Below are positions 34,408 to 43,406 of a stretch of 64,000 nucleotides of DNA, one piece after another. Under the pieces are notes generated by a model. The model was not told the DNA's origin and did not search any database. It saw only the letters and a program-made list of their open reading frames with translations. Location: positions 1,550,001 to 1,614,000 of the forward strand of contig JAEUWY010000012.1 in the NCBI GenBank assembly GCA_022059125.1, in the 5' to 3' direction. The position numbers and the translations under genes were made by a program. The stretch is from Corynespora cassiicola (lineage: Eukaryota; Ascomycota; Dothideomycetes; Pleosporales; Corynesporascaceae). Position 1 is the first letter of the stretch, and the number at the start of each line of letters is the position of its first letter.

Positions 34408-35694
34408 ATGCGTGCGGGGGCGGATGGAATCCCCCTGCCGTGCGCAGACCCGACCACATGCACCTATCATACATTCCGCTCGCGTTCGCTTGCAGCGAGC
34501 CCATCTTCTCGTCGGGCACCCAACGACCATACCTGCTCAGCACGGCCAAACTCGGGTCCGGCAAACGGTTCCCCCAAACCGTCATCTTCCAAACGGGGAT
34601 CGGAAAACACCATCCGTGAATTGGCTACGAGCACTTCGCTGCTTCCAGTTCTGCCAGCAGAGCTTTTGCTGCTCATCGTCGAATACCTTTCACCATTGGA
34701 CCGCGCCAGCCTGGCCCTTACCTGCCGCTCGCTGGCCCACAGTCTCGGGCGGGATGTGTGGCGTTGTGTCAGCAAGGCCGGGACCGCGTCGTGGTATCGC
34801 CACGAAGAATTCCTGGATGTGCTGGGCCGCGATCTGGGCGATGGATATTGGAGGTGTAGAGATTGTCTGGTATTTCACGTGCGGGGCAAACGTACAGCCA
34901 AAGAGTGCGAAGAAGAGGCACGGAGTAGAAGAACGCCAAGGATATTATTAGGGCTCGGGAGAGGCATGTCGAGCGTCTTGAAGCTGGGCATGAAGAATGA
35001 TCCAGTCTACCTGCTCGACCGTAGGCTCGTAGATGCAGTGTTCGAAAGGCATGCGCGGGGAGCCCCCCATGGTGCCTGCCTGAATAGCCTCAAGTGCAGT
35101 GGGTTCCGCGTCTTCTACACCTCGAAGACGCTGAACCAGATACTCAAGTATACCTTTACGTCGAAGATGGTGCTGGACCGGCTGATGCTTCGAGCAGAGT
35201 ATAGCCTTACACCCAAAGAAACCATGTTTGTGCAGGGAGTCGAAGTGGATCGAGTCTCTGCACTGGACTTTGTGAAGACATTGGACTTTTGGATATGTGG
35301 TCATTTGCATTTGGGAGGTGTGCTTGGCCGTATGAAGCGCACAAAGAGTCGCGAGGCGCTTCACTGTCCATATTGTCCGACTCAATGCCTTGTCATCATA
35401 CCTTCGTCGTGGGGTAGCCTGCGGTGGAAGGTTTATCAAGACTTTGGTTTGCGCACGGGAGGCGAAGGGGGATGGAGACATTTTGCGAGCACAGGACCGA
35501 GCAAAAAGGCGTACAAGTGGAAAGAGCGAAACTTGGAGCAGGCGTTTGAAAGAATACTATGCTCAACGAAAGATGAATTCAAGGGACAGATGGAGAAAAG
35601 CGATGGGAAAGGGAAATGGTATGATTCTGAGCTGGACAAGAAGGTATACAGGACCCTGCCGACCGTGATTGCAGGGCGATTCGAATGTATCTGA
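34408..35694 (+). CDS. F-box protein with Cys-pair motifs
   Basis: A single exon of 428 residues. After a Ser/Pro-rich, low-complexity N-terminus an F-box spans about residues 79-120 (LPVLPAELLLLIVEYLSPLD, then RASLALTCRSLAHSL), the Skp1-binding element of SCF ubiquitin ligases. Directly after it lies a C-x2-C pair (Cys150, Cys153 in YWRCRDC), and a second HCPYCPTQC cluster occurs near residue 320, suggesting a zinc-stabilised substrate-recognition part. This F-box plus CxxC layout is common in large, poorly studied fungal families. No leucine-rich or WD repeats are present, so the substrate is unknown. The true start could be later than 34408 because residues 1-70 look disordered. Convergent with the DUF7719 gene (stops 185 bp apart). 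Confidence 0.82.
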   Translation: MRAGADGIPLPCADPTTCTYHTFRSRSLAASPSSRRAPNDHTCSARPNSGPANGSPKPSSSKRGSENTIRELATSTSLLPVLPAELLLLIVEYLSPLDRASLALTCRSLAHSLGRDVWRCVSKAGTASWYRHEEFLDVLGRDLGDGYWRCRDCLVFHVRGKRTAKECEEEARSRRTPRILLGLGRGMSSVLKLGMKNDPVYLLDRRLVDAVFERHARGAPHGACLNSLKCSGFRVFYTSKTLNQILKYTFTSKMVLDRLMLRAEYSLTPKETMFVQGVEVDRVSALDFVKTLDFWICGHLHLGGVLGRMKRTKSREALHCPYCPTQCLVIIPSSWGSLRWKVYQDFGLRTGGEGGWRHFASTGPSKKAYKWKERNLEQAFERILCSTKDEFKGQMEKSDGKGKWYDSELDKKVYRTLPTVIAGRFECI

Positions 35695-35879
35695 AGTCTC
35701 GGTTCATGGTGGAGTTGTGGAACTAGGTCTCAATTAGCTCGAGTTTCATGCAAACTGGGTCCAAAAACATACATTTTAAATTCATCATGTACTTTTGATA
35801 TCCGGCCAAGGCTTCTTTGATCCGGCTCGTCTAATGCAACTTTTATTTTTCACAAAATGCGACTGGAGTCTTCCCGAGA

Positions 35880-36536
35880 TCAGAAGATGTCGAAACCTTG
35901 CCACCAAGAATAACCTAGTACAAGCACAATGTTGGACATTGCATAGGGCCAAGTCATCTCAAACACACTCCATATCCACAGGCAGCCGACAGGAGGTGCT
36001 GCCTTCATGACGTAAAAGTATGCATTTCGGTTGATGGAATGGATCAGGTAGCTGCCAGCGGCGACGGACCCTGCCAGGAAGACAAGGTTCCTGACGGTGG
36101 GAAAGCGCATTGACAAGTCGACATGGGTAATGTAAACCAGGAAGAAGAATATCGGTACGGCCATGGCTGCTCGTTGCAAGATCTCCAAGACGACGATATC
36201 TTCCCAGTACTGCTTATACACGAGAACATCGAAGGTAAGGTGGAACATGGCCAGGGATATGGAGTAGAGCATGGCATCTCCCAACGGGCCTATGGGTTCC
36301 CCATCCTCGTCTGAAGCGCTCGGTCTTATCCTTCCGTTCTGTATGTCCAACTCTCGCTGTCTCTCCTCGGCAAGGTCGAAAAGGGTCTTCCCCTTCGGTC
36401 CAGAACGGTCGGGATGCTGGAGGATATAATCGACGCCGGCTTGGTCGATTTCGTTTGTGGGCTGGAACGACGACCCAGTCGTCTTTGCACTTTCCTTGGC
36501 AGCTGCACGCCGTTCTTTGCGATTGCCGGCGGCCAT
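35880..36536 (-). CDS. DUF7719-type membrane protein
   Basis: One exon, 218 residues, starting MAAGNRKERRAAAKES. The basic N-terminus is followed by QHPDRSGPKGKTLFDLAEER, a conserved fungal motif. Four hydrophobic segments then appear: AMLYSISLAMFHLTFDVLVY, AAMAVPIFFFLVYITHV, LVFLAGSVAAGSYLIHS and APPVGCLWIWSVFEMTW. The APP-x-GCLWIWSV block is characteristic of DUF7719, a fungal membrane family without known function, probably of an internal membrane. The ATG is 256 bp from the divergent GPI12 start codon, so the two genes share a compact promoter; both encode membrane proteins, and a link to ER function is only an inference. No lesion. Confidence 0.82.
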   Translation of the reverse strand: MAAGNRKERRAAAKESAKTTGSSFQPTNEIDQAGVDYILQHPDRSGPKGKTLFDLAEERQRELDIQNGRIRPSASDEDGEPIGPLGDAMLYSISLAMFHLTFDVLVYKQYWEDIVVLEILQRAAMAVPIFFFLVYITHVDLSMRFPTVRNLVFLAGSVAAGSYLIHSINRNAYFYVMKAAPPVGCLWIWSVFEMTWPYAMSNIVLVLGYSWWQGFDIF

Positions 36537-36792
36537 GACGGTATGGCTGGATGTTCGAGGCGAAGTCAGGGGTTGCGGTCGCGTGTCGCGTGTCGCGTAT
36601 GGGGTTCGGCGGGGAGAGGGTCGGTGGTGAGGTGCGGCTCTGCGGAAGGGGACTCGGGCCCAAGCTTCCCTCTAGCTCCGATCCTCCTCCCCCGATCCTC
36701 CCTGAGTACTCTCATGCTCTGGCAGACAATGGAAATGCCACGGCTGCCCGCTCTCTAGCATCGAACTGCCCGCCGAACCTGCTGTCGCCGCC

Positions 36793-37740
36793 ATGAACTG
36801 GATCACGTGGGCATCTGTGCCCCTCCTAGTTTTCGGTCTCTGGTTCTATACGTCACAGCTCACCATCTCGTTCCCGACACTGCAAGGGAAGCGCATATTG
36901 CTGCTCATCGCACATCCCGACGATGAGGCCATGTTTTTCGCACCCACCTTGCTGGCATTGACGCGACCGGAGCTTGGAAATCATGTCAAAATCCTGTGCC
37001 TCAGTAGCGGTAGGGCGGCCCGCAGCAAGCATCCCACCCCTCCATGCACAAACTAACCATGGCTTGCAGGCGACGCCGACGGGCTCGGAGAGATACGAAA
37101 GAAGGAGCTGGTCAAGAGCGGCCTGCAGCTTGGCCTGCGCCGGGCCGAGGACATTCATATCATTGAAGACAAGTACGACACTTTGCCAATTAGGAAGTCA
37201 GCGAGCTAAACGACGCACAGGAATTTCCCAGATTCCATGACCGTGACATGGCACCCCCGCCTGATCTCGAATCTCCTGACCGCAGCTTTTGCCCCGAATA
37301 TGGCCTCCATTTCGCCCAATGATGCCCCGCAGGCTACCATCGACACCATCATTACCTTCGATGCCGAGGGCATCTCCTCTCATCCGAACCACAAATCACT
37401 ATACAATGGAGCACATGCGTTCCTCAAAGCGCTGATGCACAGACACGGCGGGTGGGAGTGTCCAATCAAGCTGTACACGCTCACCACCACCTCCATCCTC
37501 CGCAAATATATTAGCGTGCTTGACGCTCCCACTACATTGGTTGGCGCTATGGTGAAGAAAAAAGAGCTGGGAAATTACCCGACCCCATTGATGTTTGTCA
37601 GTTCACCGGTCGGTTACAGAACCGCACAAAAGGCAATGACCACCGCCCATGAGAGCCAGATGCGTTGGTTCCGCTGGGGCTGGATCTCCCTTTCTCGCTA
37701 CATGATTTTGAACGACTTGAAGAGAGAAAAGACGCTATAA
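36793..37740 (+). CDS. GPI12: GlcNAc-PI de-N-acetylase (GPI anchor synthesis)
   Basis: Three exons, 36793-37009, 37070-37172 and 37221-37740, give 279 residues; introns are 60 and 48 nt. One N-terminal membrane anchor (VPLLVFGLWFY) is followed by LLLIAHPDDEAMFFAPTLLA, whose HPDDE (residues 41-45) is the zinc/catalytic motif of the PIG-L family. A second histidine motif is SSHPNHKSLYNG. The enzyme removes the acetyl group from GlcNAc-phosphatidylinositol at the cytosolic face of the ER, the second step of GPI-anchor synthesis, needed for GPI-anchored wall proteins. Length is typical of fungal Gpi12. Divergent from the DUF7719 gene across 256 bp. No lesion. Confidence 0.95.
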
Positions 37741-38170
37741 GCTCCGAGATAGCGGCCTTGGCCATTTCCGACTATGTCCTGCAGCACAACAATAGCCGAA
37801 GCAACCTCGAGCGGAAATGAAAGCTGACACTCTTACATCGGAGCACGCAAGGTATATGGATGCTGGCCGCACCGTGTGCACATGCGGAAGGAAACCGGGC
37901 CCACCTTGCTGATCTAAATGACTTAGGGTTCATTACAAGCTAAAGCTGAGGGTCTCGTGTGACTATGCCGCGCACGTTCTTGCACGTACACGGCCGCCTG
38001 CATACAAAAACTCGCTGCACATTCCGCATTCCCGCACTCTTGCCCTCTCGTGTGTCGTACTACAGCCTATTGTGCCGGCAAGACTGGCTCTATGCTTCTC
38101 CTCGGTACATAAGCCGTCTGTTCGCTTTCATCCCAACCTCCATTAACACACATTGAAGCTTACCCCCACC
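37741..38170. other. Intergenic
   Basis: 3' flank of GPI12 and promoter of the small F-box gene. A GGTACATAAG sequence at 38105-38114 lies about 60 bp before the ATG. Nothing else is seen. Confidence 0.45.
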
Positions 38171-38713
38171 ATGGCCAGCCCACCTCTACTGCGTCTGCCT
38201 ATTGAGCTACACCAGAACATCACCGGCCACCTCGATCTCCAAGACAGAGCCGCTCTCGCCATGACAAACCGCTACTTCTCAGTTGTCGCCACGCCCACGT
38301 ACAAAACCTTCCTCGATAGCGAAATGACCGAACGGGCCGTCGCGCAGAACCTATATACATGCAAGGGTTGCGCTAGATTTCGACGTGCAGAAGAGTTCGC
38401 AAATGACATGATCAAAGACCGCCGGGGCCGTCATGGGCAAGCTGCAGCAACACGATTTTGTCTGGATTGCGGGGTTGGTCGAGGTTTCTACACGGTGGGC
38501 ACGATAGTTGTCATTGGAACGGGGCTGTGGGAACTGTGCCGTTCTCGCAGGACCTACACCGATCGCGCGAGGTCCGACTATGCTAAGCCTATTTGGAGGA
38601 AAATCGGAGATGACATCCAGTACGATTGCTTCGCCCACGAGGATTGGTCTGTTTCTTCTAGAATCATTGACTTGCACGTGGAAGAGATCCACGCTGTCGG
38701 GCTTGCTATCTAG
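38171..38713 (+). CDS. Small F-box protein with two CxxC pairs
   Basis: A single exon encodes 180 residues; ATG 38171 has a strong context (CACCATGG). The frame extends to an upstream TTG, which I ignore. The F-box spans residues 7-46 (LRLPIELHQNITGHLDLQDR, then AALAMTNRYF). It is followed by C64-x2-C67 (LYTCKGCARF) and C97-x2-C100 (RFCLDCG), a likely zinc-binding pair. A hydrophobic stretch VGTIVVIGTGLWELC follows. The layout resembles the F-box protein 2.5 kb upstream, although overall sequence is different. It would bind Skp1 to bring a substrate to SCF; the substrate is unknown. Confidence 0.8.
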   Translation: MASPPLLRLPIELHQNITGHLDLQDRAALAMTNRYFSVVATPTYKTFLDSEMTERAVAQNLYTCKGCARFRRAEEFANDMIKDRRGRHGQAAATRFCLDCGVGRGFYTVGTIVVIGTGLWELCRSRRTYTDRARSDYAKPIWRKIGDDIQYDCFAHEDWSVSSRIIDLHVEEIHAVGLAI

Positions 38714-39206
38714 GCTTTCTTTTTTTCCTAGCTCGGCTGCCGAATACTTCACAAACATGGAGACAACATATCCCATCATCCCTTGTCTATAGCCTTGTGG
38801 TATGTAAGATCAGTATCTTGAGTCCAATAGTCCATAAATCATCCTGTTATATGTGCAAAAGATAGCGAGGGAATTGACCCTAGGTAATCCCTCCACGTAC
38901 TTCACACCTTTAATGTTTGGTATGATTACCTAGCAACCCGTTGTTCGCAGCGCTACACGTCAATGTGCACAACCATGTCGACGCTACCTCCTCAGTCGGT
39001 GAATTCTATCATGCCTCAATGAAATAGCATCGCTTTTCATGATTCAATGGTCTCCCGATTATCTCTTTTGGAGCACCTCACGGGTCATCGTCTAGAGGAT
39101 CACTGCTGTAAGTATTTTCTAAACAAAAAAAACAAAAACTGGCCACTGCATCTCCCTTGCTTCGGTCTACAAACTTGCATTACTCCATCTTGTGGCTTTA
39201 TGCATC
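38714..39206. other. Intergenic
   Basis: AT-rich spacer with the 3' flank of the F-box gene and the promoter of the next gene. Nothing specific was recognised. Confidence 0.45.
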
Positions 39207-42179
39207 ATGGCAAAGCGAAAGCAAATGAATGGGCCAGTGGCCTCCAATTCCGAAGACCAAAATCCACCAGAACGGCGTTCCTCGTTTAGGAGCTTTCTGA
39301 ACTCAATAACTCCCGCATTCCTTCGTAGAAGCGTTGGCTCCAATAGCAGAGCTCAACCTCCTCAACGACCCCAGACAGCCCCAAATCTGGATCACGTACC
39401 CTCATGCGAGGATCCGTTTGACCCGCTACGTTATCACAACAACGGGCGATCCCCGCCAGCCGTTCTTGTACGTATTCTGGATCAAATTGGTGCCGACGGC
39501 AAGCCTTGCCCCTATGACCCAGATTTCATGTATTCATTCCCACGCTTCGAGGAAGGAAGGGCGCGCTGGAACTTTGGCTTTTGCCCGCCACAAATCAGGT
39601 CACCCTCTGTGAACATCACTGGCCGAGTGAATGGAATGACCACTGAGGCTGGAAACTTACTCGACACAGAACTGTGCGCTTCGTGCCGGCGCCACAGTCC
39701 AAACTCTCACCTTGCAGTTCTTCGGCGTGCAAACATTGCAACGAATAGCATAAGGACGGCTCCTGGGATCAGTGAACGATTTGAGTTTATTGAAGAGGAA
39801 TTCGATCCACCGGGTAGAAGGCCGGGGCGGGACATTTACGCACAACTTAGGGCTTTTAGGCGGGAAAATGCGCATTTGCGACCACGAAGTCCGCACTATA
39901 TTGCCACTACGAGGCCACTGAATACCATGCCCCCTATGAGCCCTGCCATGGAGGAGAGTTTTGCGACAGTGGTGTCTTTGACCGAGATGATTGATATAGC
40001 CAGACAAAATGCAGCGAGACAGCCCCCCACAAGACAAAGATCCGATGGATCCTCATCACCAGACCAGCGAGCCAACCCAGAGCCAGTTCAAGGACATCGA
40101 GCAAGCCTGCCAGAAGCCTACACCCGAATCGACCCCCTAACCCGTGAGAAAGCCCTCCTCCGCCCTCCCTCCCCAACCCCCCGCCGCCCCCGACTAAAAA
40201 GACTCAGAACCTCGCTCACAAACTCCTTCTGACCCGCCCCCACCCTACGCCCAGACTCCCCTCCCACACCACCATTCCATCCACGCCCCGGGAGACGCCG
40301 CCGCCGCCACTCCCAACCTCAATCCGCGTCCCCGCCCCTCCACCTCCCGCGACTCTTCTCGCACCCTCAGCCCTTCATCCACAAATCCGAGACCGCGGAG
40401 CACCTAGCAGCCTCACAGCCTCCTTCGTCCCCAGCCGCCGCGCTCACGAGGCCGAACAGCGCGCTCAATGATCCCGCGACGTCGGACTATAGTTCTACGG
40501 TGCGGTATGCGGTCTTTCAGAGCGCGGTGCCGAGGACGGTTACGCCGGGGGAGAGGCAGCGGAATGAGGATATTAGGAGCACGCTGTTGGTTCACTACCT
40601 GTACATCAGGGATATGCGGGAGGCTGTGCCGGAGGAGAGGGGGACTGTCGTAACCCCGCCGTTTCCTGTGGAGTTGAGGGGAGTGAGGGTTCCGGCGGAG
40701 GGGACTGTGACTGTCGGTCCGAACGGGAAGGCGTGGGGGATGCACCTAATAGTTTTAGATGAAGAAGAGTCAAGGTATGAGGTTTTTGCGAGGCTGCGGG
40801 ATGACCAGCGGGGTGTTGTGTTGCGCCCACCCATTGAACCAGCTAGGATAGAGCAAGAGGTGCCGGCTGTGGGAGAGGTAGACGTGGATGACGAAGGAAG
40901 GGTTAGAGGGGTCTCGATGGAGTTGGAACAAGTGCTCGATGCGAAGGTGTTTCGGGATAACAGAGAGAGGGGTGGGCAGACGGCCCTTAGTAGCGATGAG
41001 GATGATGAGGACCTAGGGGGCGTGAGGATGGAGATTAGAGGGGGTTGCGGAAGCATCGAAGAGCGAAAGATGATGGAACAGATAAGAAAGAACAAAAGGC
41101 TTGGGGGTATGGGGTTTCCAGAATGGGGAAGCGAGGGATTTCAGGGGAGCATGGTCGCCTGGCTGCAGCATGGTGATGCACCGCCAAATGCTGTGAACCC
41201 TTGCCTTTACGGCTCGACGACCGATTCGCAAAACTCTGTAAGTCCTGGGAGCTCGTATTCTTCCACGTCTCAGACACTCCGTAAACACTCTTACTCCTCT
41301 TATCCTCATCCTATCGTCTGCCTTCGTGGCGGCGCGGACTCTCTCAAAGATCTTGACAAGTTACCTCCAATAGCATACTGGCTAGCCGGAGGGCGTGGTC
41401 GACCTATTCCTGCCCAGTTTTGGAAGAAGCAAAGACCTAAGAAACGAATGGGTGGGTTGATCGGCCTCGCTGTATATGGAGCTCAGGCCGGTACACCATA
41501 TGGGGCGCATGATAGGCTGCCCAATGCCCCTGAAAGCGGTAGCAGCAGCGGCAGTCGATCATCTAGCTTGTCTAGCGCTGGTGCTATGCCGCCCCCAAAT
41601 CCCCCCAGTATCCATTCTGCGCATTCGTCTCGGAACAGTAAGTCGGCTAGAGGTATTCCTACAGAAGACGCGCCTGGAGCTGTGCCTCCTCCAGGAACTC
41701 AGGATGAAACGCCAATTGACGCGCAACCCACCCATTCTGCATCTTCAATACGTTCCTATCGATCCTCTTGCACGTCATCCTCTCGTCCATCTGCAACACA
41801 TCAGGAGGATCTACCTGTCAGCCCACAACCTACCCGCTCGGAACCTCCCTCCCACTCTTCAGGGTCTTCAGGGTCTTCACGGTCATCACATGCAACCCGC
41901 TCTTCTCCCCCTCATTCTACACACTCATCGTGGTCTTCTCGTTCGCCCCATTTATCTGATTTCTCTCGCCCCTCCCATTCTTCGCGTAGCCCCACAATGA
42001 ACAGCGATGCAGGACATCCCGACGACACTCCAGCGGCGCAGGGAAATACAGAGCCCAGCTCCAATGACACCCAGGACACGCCAACTCACTACGGAGGCGC
42101 AGCTACAGAAGCGGGGGCGAATGGAGGGCGGGGCACATCGCCTGAGGGTAGTGACCAGCGAGCACAGGTAGGTACCTAG
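39207..42179 (+). CDS. Large disordered hypothetical protein, spliced
   Basis: Exons 39207-40143 and 40255-42179 give 953 residues. A 111-nt intron (GTGAGA donor, CTGAC branch at 40228-40232, CAG acceptor) is a multiple of three and contains a TGA in the host frame. Without splicing the protein would stop at 341 residues; with splicing one frame runs on. The start is MAKRKQMNG. Visible parts: a region with two Cys near CASCRRHSP; a possibly folded block VRYAVFQSAVPRTVTPGERQ followed by RSTLLVHYLYIRDMREAVPE and WGMHLIVLDEEESRYEVFAR; and a long Ser/Pro/His-rich C-terminus with repeated SSGSSGSSRSS and THS units. No known domain was recognised. The end is uncertain: GTAGGTACC directly before the stop could be another donor. 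Confidence 0.62.
40144..40254 (+). other. 111-nt in-frame intron containing a stop
   Basis: GTGAGA donor, TTCTGACCC branch about 23 nt before the CAG acceptor, C/T-rich 3' part, length divisible by three. Retention would end the protein at TGA 40230-40232. Confidence 0.68.
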
Positions 42180-43406
42180 GTAGATAGGCAACAAGGCTCA
42201 TGGAAGGGCCTCACCTGAGCCGTGGTCATGTAGGCTAGACGCAAAACCCTGCCCTGAGCGGTGCAATCCATGCCCGTGAGTTTCTCCTGTATCACTCCCG
42301 CACGTATTTCGCCTGTACCTGCCCATTTGACTTTGTCATCAGAATCTCCAAGTGCACAAGCGACTCCCTCAAGCACACCACACCACACCACACCCACTCC
42401 TCACCATTTACGCTATTGAAAGATGACACCCAATAAGAAAAGCCAAAAGAGGATATGTGTCCACACAGCACAATTCATTTCATTCATATATACAGCTCCC
42501 CTCATCAACACACACCCCAATCCTCCTCTACTCGCAAAAAAAGGAGGCTACCCTTTGGTAACCTCCTCTCAAATGTAGTCGTCACCGAAAAATAAAAGGA
42601 AAAAAAAGGTAGTAGTTCAAAGAGAAAGAGGTAAGCCAGAGGAAGGGCTCCCCCCCCCCCCCCAAAAAAACCCCCGCCCTTCCCACCGCATAGAAAAATC
42701 CCAAACACATCTCAGAATTAGCCGTCCCTAGACCTTGATTCAATTCCCTCAAACGCGTCTAAAGGCGCACGAAAGCGCGCACACTACTGTCGAGACACGC
42801 ATGGGCAGCGAGCTCGAAGCAGCATCAAAAGTCGGCCAGATTGAACAAGAACAAAGGCAAGGGCAGGCGAGGGACATATTGGGAGGTATTAAGGAGTGTG
42901 CAGAAATTAGGTCCTCGACAGACACGAGGAGAGGGATAGGGAGAACACCAATTGTCCAGGAAACGAGACCGAACTGATCAAGGTAGAGCCAGAGCAAGGG
43001 TAACAAAAAGGTCGAACAACTCCAATGTAGCGCACTGCCGGCCTGAAATGCATGCATGAGCTCGAGCAAAGTGACCATGGGGAAGAAGGCTGGATATGGA
43101 AAGGGAAAAAAGACTAAGGAAAAGGGAAGAAGGTGAATGAACGCCCCGTAATGGGAATTGGAATTGGAATATGCAGACCAAAACCCCAACATCATATGCC
43201 GCGTAAAGACGTGTGAGAGTGTGTAAGTGACCAAGAAAAAAGATTTTGCGCCAAAGCTCCAGAAGTTTACCTTTCCGTGGTCTTGGTTGAAAAAAAATTC
43301 AAGACGGGGGTATTTGAAACACGCCATTGTACACGTAAAAGTTTGAGATCATGCTCCGAGCCTCGTCTCGCTTTGCGATCCGCCTTACCGGCAGCCGGAA
43401 GCTTGG
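42180..43406. other. Convergent 3' flanks with homopolymer runs
   Basis: This lies between two convergent genes. It contains a 14-C run (42650-42663) directly followed by seven A, several shorter A-runs, and purine-rich stretches. No gene is seen. Confidence 0.5.
42650..42670. repeat. C14-A7 homopolymer pair
   Basis: Fourteen consecutive C are followed directly by seven A, then five more C. It is a slippage-prone site and a likely sequencing weak point. Confidence 0.85.

Noticed and set aside
40230..40232. TGA splitting a long frame at 39207-42179, first read as a nonsense mutation
   Set aside because: A well-formed 111-nt intron with donor, branch and acceptor covers it and keeps the frame.
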